Made by a program: the position numbers and the translations under genes. Source: Gemmatimonadota bacterium (GTDB lineage: Bacteria; Gemmatimonadota; Gemmatimonadetes; Gemmatimonadales; Gemmatimonadaceae). Taken from it: a stretch of 64,000 bases of DNA. The stretch is taken from the NCBI GenBank assembly GCA_028287235.1, contig JAQBQB010000030.1, positions 1-64,000 on the forward strand, read 5' to 3'. This document shows, piece after piece, positions 1 to 7,494 of this stretch; position 1 is the first letter of the stretch, and every line of letters starts with the position of its first letter. The notes under the pieces were generated by a model. It was not told where the DNA came from and did not search any database. It saw only the letters and a program-made list of their open reading frames with translations.

Positions 1-3
1 GAT

Positions 4-101
4 CTCCACGCCCCACGCCCCACGCCCCACGCCCCACGCCCCACGCCCCACGCCCCACGCCCCACGCCCCACGCCCCACGCCCCACGCCCTACGCCCCAC
101 G
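4..101. repeat. Tandem heptamer array (CCCCACG)n
   Basis: About fourteen head-to-tail copies of the heptamer CCCCACG, perfect apart from the first unit (CTCCACG) and one unit reading CCCTACG near 88-94. The array stops just before a short dispersed hairpin repeat. A similar short heptamer array (CCCGCTT) lies at 61555-61596, also beside a hairpin repeat. No coding function is evident. Such arrays tend to vary in length by slippage and may also be affected by assembly. Confidence 0.95.
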
Positions 102-105
102 CCCC

Positions 106-139
106 TGTTTCCGCGTCATCCGTGCGAAAATGACGGAGC
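106..139. repeat. Dispersed hairpin repeat, copy 1
   Basis: The segment can fold as CGTCAT / ATGACG around a purine-rich loop. The same sequence, with one loop difference, ends the right arm of the large palindrome at 1870-2136, and an inverted copy begins that palindrome's left arm. Three copies of one hairpin within 2 kb indicate a dispersed REP-like element, not chance. No nearby transposase is visible. Confidence 0.75.
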
Positions 140-289
140 TATCCCGATAGAGCGGCCACTCGCGCGAAGAATTATGAGTTCTCGCATATCGCGACAGACG
201 ATGCATTCCGCGAACCGCATCCGACGAAATCGCTAGGACGAATCTTCCGACCTGCATCGAGGTTCCCAATCGCCTGATCGCGTCCCGAT

Positions 290-1684
290 GTGACCTATTC
301 CACTGCCGGTGTGTGTTTTGCGTGTAGGTTTGCAAAGTCTTCCCACCACAGGAAGCGATTGCCTACCTCGACGACACGCCCCTCTCCTCCCGAGCCGCAT
401 CGCCCATTCACCGATCCAGCTCTGGCGACGCTGGGGCGGATTCTCGGGCACACACCGCACGCCACGAGCGCCGGGTTGCTCAACAACGCCGAGATCGTGG
501 TATGGCAGTCGTCGCGGCGTCTGGTCATCGCGCTGGCCATCGGGACGATCGGCGTGCTGCTGCACCTGTTCGGCATCGCGAAGGGGCCGAGCTGGCCCTT
601 TCTGGCCGTGGTTCCGGTCTACATCGGCGTCGTCGCGCTGTTGACGGTGTCGATCGAGCGGCGGCATCAAGTGACGCGCGCCGCGCTCGTCGTGCTCGCG
701 TTGACCGACGTCGCCGCAATTTTCGCGACCGTCGCATTGGTGACGCCGCCGGCGTTCTACCTGCGCGCATTGCTCCTCAGCCTCTTGGCGCTCCAATTCA
801 CTCAAATGTTCTTCGGACGTTCGCCGGCGCTCACCGTCGTCGTGACGTCGGCGCTCGCCTACATCGGGCTCATGATCGGCGCGTGGGAGCTCGGGATGAA
901 CGTCAACTGGATCGAGCAGGGCTGGCTGCTCGCGCTCTACCTGCTCGTCGCGCTCAACGGTATGGCGTTGCAGGCGAGCGCGAACCGGCGGCTCGCTGCG
1001 CTCGTCGATCTCTTCGCCGCCGCCCAACGCGGTGATTTTTCGCGAACCTTCGTCGAAGAGCGCGACCGCGAGCCCGACGGCATCACCCTCCTCGGCCGCG
1101 CGTACAACCATCTTCGCTCAGAGCTCGCGACGATGGTGTTGACCGACACGCTCACCGGCTGCCTCAACCGCCGCGGCTTCGAGCAGGTGTTGAACCAGAC
1201 GGTGTCACTGTCGATGCGGCGCGGCGGCGAGCTCACGCTGTTGGCGATCGACATCGACCACTTCAAGGCGATCAACGACACCGTGGGACATCTCGCCGGC
1301 GACGCGATTCTTCGCGAGCTCGCCGAGCTGCTCTCGCAGTCGTCGCGCCCCGGCGACGTCGTCGCGCGCGTCGGCGGCGAAGAGTTCGTCGTGCTCCTTC
1401 CCGGCGCCGATAGCGAAGACGCGGGCGTGGTCGCCGAGCGTGTGATGGCGAACGTGCGCGGCCACACGTTCCGCACCGCGCGCGGCCGCCAGCAGGTGAG
1501 CGTGAGCCTCGGCATCGCGTCGGAGCAGATCATCGACGCGCACATGACCGGCGCGCTGCGCGCACGCGCCGACGAGGCGTTGTACGTCGCGAAGCGACTC
1601 GGAAGAAACCGCGCGGTGATGTGGGCGCCGGGCATCCGCTCGAACGCCACACCGCCATGGACGGGAATCTCCACGACACTCTAA
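290..1684 (+). CDS. Membrane-anchored diguanylate cyclase (GGDEF)
   Basis: Predicted to make cyclic di-GMP from two GTP at the inner membrane. The N-terminal half carries about five or six hydrophobic segments (roughly residues 78-225). A short HAMP-like linker follows, then a GGDEF domain (roughly 285-450) with the signature GGEEF at 362-366. An RPGD motif at 353-356, exactly five residues upstream, matches the RxxD inhibitory I-site, so product feedback is expected. There is no EAL or HD-GYP domain. The GTG at 290 is uncertain: codons before about residue 40 lack the strong GC third-position bias seen later, so the true start may lie downstream (for example TTG at 359). What signal the membrane part senses cannot be told. 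Confidence 0.88.
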   Translation: MTYSTAGVCFACRFAKSSHHRKRLPTSTTRPSPPEPHRPFTDPALATLGRILGHTPHATSAGLLNNAEIVVWQSSRRLVIALAIGTIGVLLHLFGIAKGPSWPFLAVVPVYIGVVALLTVSIERRHQVTRAALVVLALTDVAAIFATVALVTPPAFYLRALLLSLLALQFTQMFFGRSPALTVVVTSALAYIGLMIGAWELGMNVNWIEQGWLLALYLLVALNGMALQASANRRLAALVDLFAAAQRGDFSRTFVEERDREPDGITLLGRAYNHLRSELATMVLTDTLTGCLNRRGFEQVLNQTVSLSMRRGGELTLLAIDIDHFKAINDTVGHLAGDAILRELAELLSQSSRPGDVVARVGGEEFVVLLPGADSEDAGVVAERVMANVRGHTFRTARGRQQVSVSLGIASEQIIDAHMTGALRARADEALYVAKRLGRNRAVMWAPGIRSNATPPWTGISTTL

Positions 1685-1869
1685 GCGGGTCTTTCGCCGC
1701 GCGCGATGGCGTGCATATTGATCGCTGCCGTGCTACCGGGAGCACGGTGCGTGACGTGGTGATGGGCTGGGACGCATCACGCCGCGCGGAGCTCGGAAGG
1801 CACCCAGAAAGTAATTGCCTCGAGAGCTCATAACTACGTTGCGCCGCGACTGGCCGCTCTGCTGGGACG
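1685..1869. other. Intergenic stretch without a recognisable gene
   Basis: Between the diguanylate cyclase stop and the palindrome that follows I see no ORF with coding-like third-position composition, no RNA gene and no clear terminator. It forms the first part of a 471-base gene-free interval that ends at 2155. Confidence 0.6.
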
Positions 1870-2136
1870 ACTCCGTCATTTTGTTCGCGGATGATGCGGA
1901 AACAGCCGCGGAAAAAGCCGGATCGCTCCGTGAGGAGCGATGGATTCTCTCGCAACGAGCCCGGACGACTTTTTCTTTGGAACAGACGCTCGGGCTGCCA
2001 CTAATTGCTTCCCGAGCGTCTGTTCCAAAGAAAGAGAGTTCGTCCGGGCTCGTTGGGCATGGAGCTGTCAATTCACTCGGAGCGATCCGGCCGTTTCCGC
2101 GGCTATTTCCGCGTCATCCGTGTGAAAATGACGGAG
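1870..2136. repeat. Large imperfect palindrome with hairpin-repeat termini
   Basis: Two arms of about 125 bases are inverted around a short loop near 1995-2010. The core match is nearly perfect: ACAGACGCTCGGG at 1983-1994 against CCCGAGCGTCTGT at 2011-2023, continuing outward through the TTCTTTGG / CCAAAGAA and CCGGACGA / CGTCCGGG blocks. Farther out, GGATCGCTCCG at 1920-1930 matches CGGAGCGATCC at 2078-2088. The outermost CTCCGTCATTTT (1871-1882) matches AAAATGACGGAG (2125-2136). The arms differ by small indels and substitutions, so this is an old or repeatedly corrected inverted duplication. The termini match the hairpin repeat at 106-139. It has no ORF of its own. It could act as a strong transcription barrier or be a non-autonomous mobile element. 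Confidence 0.85.
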
Positions 2137-2155
2137 CCGTCTTCCGAGACAGCCC

Positions 2156-2878
2156 TTACATCGCGAGATACGCCTGCCTCAACGCCGGCAGCGCTCCAAG
2201 CACGAACATCACGATCGCAAACGCAACCGCCTTCTCCTTCGACACTTTCCCCGTCACATAAAAGCCAATCCCCAACAACACTGTTACCCAAAGAGTTATC
2301 AAATCGAGTCGCCCCATCAACTGATACACTATTGGATTGGCCGTATCGGGATCCATGAAGCGCGCCGGACTCAGTGACACGGCCAGCGCTCCGTTCAGCT
2401 TGGCGGGATCCATCATCAATCCCTGCACGCCGTTGATCACCGTCCCAACCACGCGCGGCATGTAGGCCCACGCGGCCACGACGAGCGCGGCGTGATACGC
2501 CTGCTTCGAGCCGAACAGTTTGCCCACGAGCCATGCGACGGAGCCGAGCAGGAACATCGTGATCAGCATGACGACGCCAATGCCGTACTTCGTGCTCGCC
2601 GTGGTCATGCCGCGCATCTTGTCCATCATCTCCGCGGTCATCTGCGGATTCTTCGCCATCACCTTCGCGGAGTTCCGCGCGAACTCGGCGTCGAACAGCG
2701 GCTCGAGGGTGTTGAACGTCGCGTAGAAGATCACCGCGATCGAGATCGCCACGAACAGCATCGGCGGCCACACGCTCTTGTCCTGGCGGCGCCGGAATAC
2801 GTCGGTCGGTTGGAAGAAGATGTCGATGACGTCTTCCCAGAAACCGGGCGACTTTGCGGGTGCGGAGATGGTTGCCAT
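2156..2878 (-). CDS. YIP1-family integral membrane protein
   Basis: A 240-residue protein with a short cytoplasmic start, an early FFQPTDVF segment typical of bacterial Yip1-domain proteins, and about five hydrophobic helices (near residues 43-60, 98-120, 128-150, 190-210 and 215-232). The family in bacteria has no established biochemical role. It may be a membrane scaffold or stress-associated protein. It stands alone between the palindrome and the GntR region. Its stop lies about 20 bases from the palindrome's end, so the palindrome may serve as its terminator. The start at 2878 is the only good ATG before the hydrophobic core. Confidence 0.75.
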   Translation of the reverse strand: MATISAPAKSPGFWEDVIDIFFQPTDVFRRRQDKSVWPPMLFVAISIAVIFYATFNTLEPLFDAEFARNSAKVMAKNPQMTAEMMDKMRGMTTASTKYGIGVVMLITMFLLGSVAWLVGKLFGSKQAYHAALVVAAWAYMPRVVGTVINGVQGLMMDPAKLNGALAVSLSPARFMDPDTANPIVYQLMGRLDLITLWVTVLLGIGFYVTGKVSKEKAVAFAIVMFVLGALPALRQAYLAM

Positions 2879-2966
2879 TCGAGAGAGAAGGGGAAGGGGG
2901 AGCGAACGTCAGGCGCCTTGTCCGGAGCTCAGCTTGCGCCTTTTCTCTTTCAATCCTTTTTAATAG

Positions 2967-3074
2967 GATGTTCGTCGCGCGCAGGTGCAGCGCGGCCGGG
3001 CTGTCATGATACGACTTGGCGGCGTCGTGGAACAGATGCGCGATCTCGTCCGTGCGGTTCGCGCCCTGGGCATG
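2967..3074 (-). pseudogene. Coding remnant, possibly the C-terminus of an SPFH/Band 7 (slipin-like) gene
   Basis: Directly after the TGA of the GntR gene, the same reading frame stays open with strongly GC-rich third positions for about 36 codons. It reads in part DEIAHLFHDAAKSYHDSP and then AALHLRATN. Coding bias stops abruptly at an AT-rich patch (CTATTAAAAAGG) near 2966. The peptide resembles, from memory of the family, the tail of SPFH/Band 7 proteins (a YHDxPxALHLRAMNML-type segment). There is no start codon and no upstream domain. Either a neighbouring gene was deleted down to its last codons, or the GntR protein was once longer. The family assignment is tentative; the coding composition is the firmer observation. 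Confidence 0.4.
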
Positions 3075-3473
3075 TCAGCTCTTCTCCTTGGCATGTCGCC
3101 CTTCGATCGCCTTGACGTACGCCGCGATTTCCGGAAAGGAGATGCCGAGTGCCGACGCATCGGCGAGTAACCGGTCGACGAGCGGCCGCAGTTCACGTTC
3201 GCGATCGCGACGCGTCGCCGGAGCGGTCGGCTGGGTGGGGATGTCGCGAACGAACGTACCGATGCCGCGCCGCGTGGTGAGCACTCCGGCTCGCTCGAGC
3301 CCCGCGTACACCTTTGCGACGGTGTTCGCGTTGACGCGTAAATCGACGGCGAGCTGTCGCACCGTCGGCAACCGGTCGCCGCTCCGCAGCCGCCCGCCCG
3401 CGATCGCGGCGCGAATGGCGCGCTCGATCTGGGCGTAGAGCGGCGTGGGGTCGGATCGGTTTATGGCGAGCAC
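3075..3473 (-). CDS. GntR-family regulator, YtrA subfamily
   Basis: A 132-residue protein with an N-terminal winged helix-turn-helix (residues about 10-75), including the characteristic PLYAQIERAIRAAI and LPTVRQLAVDLRVNANTVAKVY segments. A short helical tail follows in place of a large effector domain, as in YtrA-type regulators, which usually control ABC exporters. No ABC gene is adjacent. The GTG start is five bases from a -10 box, so the transcript is probably leaderless. A perfect inverted repeat overlaps the promoter, pointing to autorepression. Confidence 0.85.
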   Translation of the reverse strand: MLAINRSDPTPLYAQIERAIRAAIAGGRLRSGDRLPTVRQLAVDLRVNANTVAKVYAGLERAGVLTTRRGIGTFVRDIPTQPTAPATRRDRERELRPLVDRLLADASALGISFPEIAAYVKAIEGRHAKEKS

Positions 3474-3508
3474 GTATGATTGTACTAGTAGATTAGTACA
3501 ATCGTCAA
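3474..3508 (-). promoter_or_regulatory. Promoter and palindromic operator of the GntR gene
   Basis: On the minus strand a -35 box TTGACG (3508-3503) and a -10 box TACAAT (3484-3479) are separated by 18 bases, and the -10 ends five bases before the GTG codon. The interval 3478-3503 is an inverted repeat with perfect 10-base arms (GATTGTACTA / TAGTACAATC) around a 6-base centre, so a bound dimer would cover the spacer and the -10. This is a textbook arrangement for repression by the adjacent GntR protein. Confidence 0.75.
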
Positions 3509-3567
3509 GCGGTGGCTCGCCTAATCGCTAATTGTGTTGATCTGACCACTCCTGTTCACTGGGCGCG

Positions 3568-3649
3568 GGGATGAGGATGATAGGGGAATACAGAAAGGGT
3601 CGGGCGTGAGCCCGACCCAATCCGAACTCGACCCCTCTATCCTCATCCC
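3568..3649 (-). terminator. Nested hairpin after the HEAT-repeat operon
   Basis: The inner stem GGGTCGGGC (3597-3605) and GCCCGACCC (3610-3618) has a GTGA loop. It is enclosed by an outer inverted repeat (GGGATGAGGATGATAGGGG at 3568-3586 against CCCCTCTATCCTCATCCC at 3632-3649). It lies downstream of the HEAT-repeat operon and upstream of the GntR promoter. There is no strong U-tract, so termination may be inefficient or the structure may protect the mRNA end. Confidence 0.55.
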
Positions 3650-3701
3650 AGAGCACAGAGAGCTAGAGTGCTTACTCCGCGACCATCGCGATTGATGCGA
3701 T

Positions 3702-5003
3702 TCAGCGGGTAATGAGCTCAGACAATGCGGCTTTTACCCTCGGATCTTCCGACCGCGACAGCTGCGAGATGGCACTCCGCCGGACGCTCAAGTTCTCCTC
3801 GCCCTTCACGATCGCCAACAGCTTGTCCACCGCGGACCGCTCGCCGTTGCGTACGTAGATCCCGATCAACGTCTGCTTCATGCTCGGATCGGTGGTCGTG
3901 TCGTACAGCTTGATCATGTCGCCGATCGACGCGCCGGCGCGGCTCGCCGCGTCGATGGCGCGACGGCGCATTTGCAGCGGCTCGTTCCCGTCTTGCGCCA
4001 TGTTGACGAGCCACTTCGTGTTCTCCGAGCCGCCGATGTCGGTGAGCGCCTGGAATACGGCTTCACGCGAGCGGTCGCTCTTAAGGCTCGGATACAGCTC
4101 GCGAAGGAGCGCTGCATCCTGCGCCGTGGCGTAGTCCTGGCCGAGTGCGCGAAGGGCCACGGTGAGCACTTCGTCGGGTAAGTCGGTGCGGCGAACCGCG
4201 GTGCGCAGATACTGGCGAGCGCGCGGGTCGCCCGAGCGCGCGAGCGTGGACATCGACTCCTTCGCCAGCCAATTGCTCTGCGTCTGCTTCGACAGCTCGA
4301 TGAGCGGCGGAATACCCGAGCCGTGGTCGAGGCGGCCGAGCACCGACAGCGCGCCTTGTCGAACGGTCTGGTTGTCGTTCTCGTCGCGCGCGATCTGTAG
4401 AATCGGATCGGTGACGCTCGACGGAATCGTCTGCATGCCGTCGGTCGAGCGGCCCATGTAGTTCAATGCGCTGCGCCGCGTCTCGCGCGGCAGTGTCGTG
4501 TTGCGCGCGATCGTCACCAGCGTGCTCGCAGTGTTCGCGCTGTCGGCGAGCATCGCCGGCATGATCGCGTCGCGGCCGGCGCGGCCGTCGATCTTGCCGG
4601 CCATCGAAAGCAGATAGTCTGCAGCTTCCTGCCCGCGCACGTGTCCGAGGTCGGTGACGCCGCGCAGCGTGGAGTCGGTCGGGCCCACGTACGCTTGTAC
4701 GGAAAGCGGAACCTTGTCGGCGCGGTCGATGACGACGCGCACCGGTCCGGCCACGCAGTTCTCCGTGCGTACGCCGTCGTTGTAGTTGCCGTAGAAGCTG
4801 CCGCTGTAGCTGTTCGGCCCCGTCTGGATGTACGTGCGGCCGTTGCCGCAGATCCCCGCGCGCGACGGGAAGTTGAACTGCACGCGGCCGTCGGGCGCCG
4901 ATGCGACGCGGTCGGCGAGGGACTGGGCCGCGGCGGGGGTGACGGCCGCCGCGACGAGCGTGGCGGCCACGGTGAGCTGTGTGACGCGTGAGAGGCGGTT
5001 CAT
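3702..5003 (-). CDS. Secreted HEAT-repeat protein (433 aa)
   Basis: A signal peptide (residues 1-26, ending AAA-Q) is followed by a region of about 100 residues with two cysteines, then HEAT/PBS-lyase-like helical repeats over roughly residues 120-433. Repeats recur about every 30-37 residues with patterns such as LTDIGGSEN and SALNYMGRS. Such arrays form protein-binding superhelices. No catalytic motif is seen. Its start overlaps the stop of the upstream 604-residue HEAT protein (ATGA at 5000-5003), so the two are translationally coupled and probably act together in the envelope. It is the last gene of the ECF sigma operon. The partner protein is unknown. Confidence 0.82.
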   Translation of the reverse strand: MNRLSRVTQLTVAATLVAAAVTPAAAQSLADRVASAPDGRVQFNFPSRAGICGNGRTYIQTGPNSYSGSFYGNYNDGVRTENCVAGPVRVVIDRADKVPLSVQAYVGPTDSTLRGVTDLGHVRGQEAADYLLSMAGKIDGRAGRDAIMPAMLADSANTASTLVTIARNTTLPRETRRSALNYMGRSTDGMQTIPSSVTDPILQIARDENDNQTVRQGALSVLGRLDHGSGIPPLIELSKQTQSNWLAKESMSTLARSGDPRARQYLRTAVRRTDLPDEVLTVALRALGQDYATAQDAALLRELYPSLKSDRSREAVFQALTDIGGSENTKWLVNMAQDGNEPLQMRRRAIDAASRAGASIGDMIKLYDTTTDPSMKQTLIGIYVRNGERSAVDKLLAIVKGEENLSVRRSAISQLSRSEDPRVKAALSELITR

Positions 5004-6814
5004 GGCCGGCCCTTGTCGATGATGTCCATGAGGAGCTGCGTCGACCGCGGATCGTTCTTCCGCGTGATCGCGTTCATCGCCTGCTTCCGAAGGTCCACGA
5101 CGGTGCTGTTCTTCACGATGTCGAGCAGCTTGTCGGTCGCTTCCGGCTCCTTGCGGTTCGCGAGCACGTTCACGATTTGCGAGCGGATGTTGTACGAGTC
5201 CGCGCTGTCGTAGAGCTTGTTCAGATCGGCGATCGACGAGTTGGAGCGCAGCAGGCGCGAGATCGCGGCGGCGCGCAGCTGGCTCGGCTCATTCTGATTC
5301 TGCGCGATCGCGAGCACCCACTTGTCGTTGTCGGCGCCGCCCATGCGGCCCACCGCGCCGATGATCGCTTCCTTCAAGCGGTCATTGTCGGCCTTGCCGT
5401 AGAGGGTGCGCAGGTACGCTGCGTCGTCCGCCGTGGCGTGATCGTTGTTGAAGCTGCTCACCGCCTCCACGCGCAGGGTGATCGGCGCGTCCTTGCGGTC
5501 GATCAGCGCGCGCATGCTCTGTCGAGCCTTCTGGTTGTCGCTCGACGTGAGCGACCGAACGATCGACCGCTGGATGCGCTCGTCCTGCTCGGTGCGCAGC
5601 ATGTCCTCGAGGGCGTTGAGACCCACGTCGCCGGTGAGCCGCGGCAGCGCGCTGATCGCCTCGGAGCGCACGGTATACGACGGATCGGATTTCGCCGCGG
5701 CGATGAGCAGCTGCGCCGACTCGGCGTCGCCGCGGCGGCCGAGCATGAACACCGCGCGGCGGCGCAGCTCGCTCGAGCACTCGTCCTTGCGGTCGAGCAC
5801 CTTGCGGAGCAGCGGCATCGCGGCGGTGGGGTCCATCTGACTCAGCGCGTTCATCGCTTCGACGCGCACCTGAATGTCTTCGTTGTCGCAGATCGACGCG
5901 CCGCCCTGCGATGCCGCCTTGGCCACCTTGTTGGCTGCGTCGCGATTGCCGCGCTGCGCCAGCACGCCGTTGATACGGTTGTACAGCGTGGCAACTTCGC
6001 TGTCGCTCGCGCCGCGGCGCGCCGCGTAGAACCCGTCGTTCGAGCTCGAGTTCGAGACGTTCATCGTCTTGGTCGCGAGCGGCTCGAGCAGCTTGGCCGC
6101 CTTCTCCAGCTCGTCCGTCGTGCCGACCTTGTACCGCGCGTACGCTTCGTAGTAGATCGCGTCCGCCTGGTAGGCCGATTTCGGATATTTCTGCTGGATG
6201 TCCTGGAACATCCGCGCGGCGCGGCCGTACTCGCCCACGTTGAGCGCGTTGCGAGCGACGCGATAGACCGAGTCGGCCGGATCGCCCTGTGCCCACGGCG
6301 CCGGCGGCATGCGCACGGACACGTCGCCGCCGCGATAGATCGCCATTGGCGCCATTGGCGCCATCGGTGCCATTGGTGCCATTGCCGGCATCGGGGGGAG
6401 TGACCCCATCGGCGCGAGCGCGGCGAGCGGAGCGAACTGCTCTCTGTCGATCATCGACGCGGCACGCATCGCCTCGCGCTGCACTTCCATGATCTCGCGA
6501 TTCTGTACGATCACCTCGCGGGACATCTCGCGCGCCGCGGTCGCCATCTCGCGCCCTTCGCGCGCCACTTCACGGATCCGATCGAGTTGATCGGCGTCGA
6601 TGATGCCGATTCCATCGCCCGGTCCATAGAAGATTCTCGCCGTGCGCGGAGCCGGGGACGGACGCGCGGCTGGTGTGGCTGGCACAGCTGGTGTCGCCGG
6701 CGCAGCTGGAACCGGCGGCGACGCCGGTGGGGGATTCTGGGCATGCGCCACCGACCCGGCGGCGCTGACCAGGGACAATGCCGCCAGCATCATGGCGAGC
6801 GTGATGCGTTTCAT
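5000..6814 (-). CDS. Secreted protein with TPR-like and HEAT repeats (604 aa)
   Basis: A signal peptide (residues 1-25, ending AHA-Q) is followed by a proline/alanine linker. A helical charged segment (about 70-125) comes next, then an unusual APM repeat of about five units near residues 140-160. A tetratricopeptide-like unit (about 185-235, containing MFQDIQQKYPKSAYQ) resembles YbgF/CpoB-type tandem-helix domains. HEAT repeats then run to the end. It probably acts as a periplasmic scaffold. It sits 11 bases after the anti-sigma gene and overlaps the next HEAT gene by four bases. The ECF sigma context suggests an envelope-stress or cargo-sorting role, which is inference. Confidence 0.82.
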   Translation of the reverse strand: MKRITLAMMLAALSLVSAAGSVAHAQNPPPASPPVPAAPATPAVPATPAARPSPAPRTARIFYGPGDGIGIIDADQLDRIREVAREGREMATAAREMSREVIVQNREIMEVQREAMRAASMIDREQFAPLAALAPMGSLPPMPAMAPMAPMAPMAPMAIYRGGDVSVRMPPAPWAQGDPADSVYRVARNALNVGEYGRAARMFQDIQQKYPKSAYQADAIYYEAYARYKVGTTDELEKAAKLLEPLATKTMNVSNSSSNDGFYAARRGASDSEVATLYNRINGVLAQRGNRDAANKVAKAASQGGASICDNEDIQVRVEAMNALSQMDPTAAMPLLRKVLDRKDECSSELRRRAVFMLGRRGDAESAQLLIAAAKSDPSYTVRSEAISALPRLTGDVGLNALEDMLRTEQDERIQRSIVRSLTSSDNQKARQSMRALIDRKDAPITLRVEAVSSFNNDHATADDAAYLRTLYGKADNDRLKEAIIGAVGRMGGADNDKWVLAIAQNQNEPSQLRAAAISRLLRSNSSIADLNKLYDSADSYNIRSQIVNVLANRKEPEATDKLLDIVKNSTVVDLRKQAMNAITRKNDPRSTQLLMDIIDKGRP

Positions 6815-6825
6815 CGCTCCTCTCC

Positions 6826-7494
6826 TCAGTTCGCAGTATTGACGGCGGCCGCTGTGCGCAGCCGCGTAATGACGTCGCGCTGTTCCAGCGCGCGGTTGAT
6901 CAGATCGAGCTCGGTGCGGCTATGGTTGTTCTGCAGCCGAACGACCTGCGCGAGCACGAGCTCGAGATCCTCGAGCAGGTTGCGCATGTCTGGGTCGCTC
7001 GACGCCGGTGAATCGATGAGCAGGCGTGTAGTGGTGAGCAGCTCGCCGGCGCGCCCCACGAACTGTTGATTGGCGCGGCCGCTCTTCACCTCGGATGGCA
7101 GCGCGATCAACAGCGCTGCGGTCTGGCCGAGGTACTTCGACGTCTCGACTTCGTACGGATTGTTGGCGAGCGCCAGCGCACTGTCGGGCCGTGCGGGCGC
7201 CGCGCTTGCAATCGGCGGCGCGGCCTGTGCCGGCACCGCGCGCTTCCCGAGCGAGGTGGAGACGCGTCCAAGCCCAATGCCGATGACAAGCGTTGCGGCG
7301 ATGGCGAGCCACTGACGGTTCCGCGAGGCGGCCCGGGTGTCGCTGCGCGCAACGATGTCTCGTGCCGACCGGTCACCGACGAGCGGCAAGCGCTCGTCGA
7401 TTCCCTTCCACATCTCGTCGAAGTCCACCACCGGTGGCTTCCGGAACGTCTGCGCGGCGTCGCGCATCAATTCGTCAAAGCGATCTTCGTTCAT
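6826..7494 (-). CDS. Membrane anti-sigma factor candidate
   Basis: A 222-residue protein with a soluble acidic N-terminus (about 1-60), one transmembrane helix (about residues 74-95, AIAATLVIGIGLGRV) and an extracytoplasmic helical domain rich in leucine and arginine. Its start overlaps the stop of the ECF sigma gene by ATGA, the standard arrangement for a sigma/anti-sigma pair. It lacks the HxxxCxxC zinc motif of ZAS anti-sigmas, so the assignment rests on topology and context. It would hold the sigma factor at the membrane until a periplasmic signal arrives. Confidence 0.65.
   Translation of the reverse strand: MNEDRFDELMRDAAQTFRKPPVVDFDEMWKGIDERLPLVGDRSARDIVARSDTRAASRNRQWLAIAATLVIGIGLGRVSTSLGKRAVPAQAAPPIASAAPARPDSALALANNPYEVETSKYLGQTAALLIALPSEVKSGRANQQFVGRAGELLTTTRLLIDSPASSDPDMRNLLEDLELVLAQVVRLQNNHSRTELDLINRALEQRDVITRLRTAAAVNTAN

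Noticed and set aside
4-101. Heptamer array considered as a CRISPR
   Set aside because: The unit is seven bases with no spacers and no cas gene nearby; it is a simple tandem repeat.
1815-2358. ORFs of 60-150 codons across the large palindrome
   Set aside because: They run through the inverted repeat on either strand, lack ribosome-binding sites and coding-type third-position bias, and resemble no protein family.
4988-6403. Long opposite-strand ORFs, for example 471 codons antisense to the 604-residue HEAT gene, and others antisense to ADOP, ahcY and ALDH genes
   Set aside because: Typical of high-GC DNA: long open frames opposite real genes, composed of Arg/His/Val-rich sequence with no domain, signal or start context.
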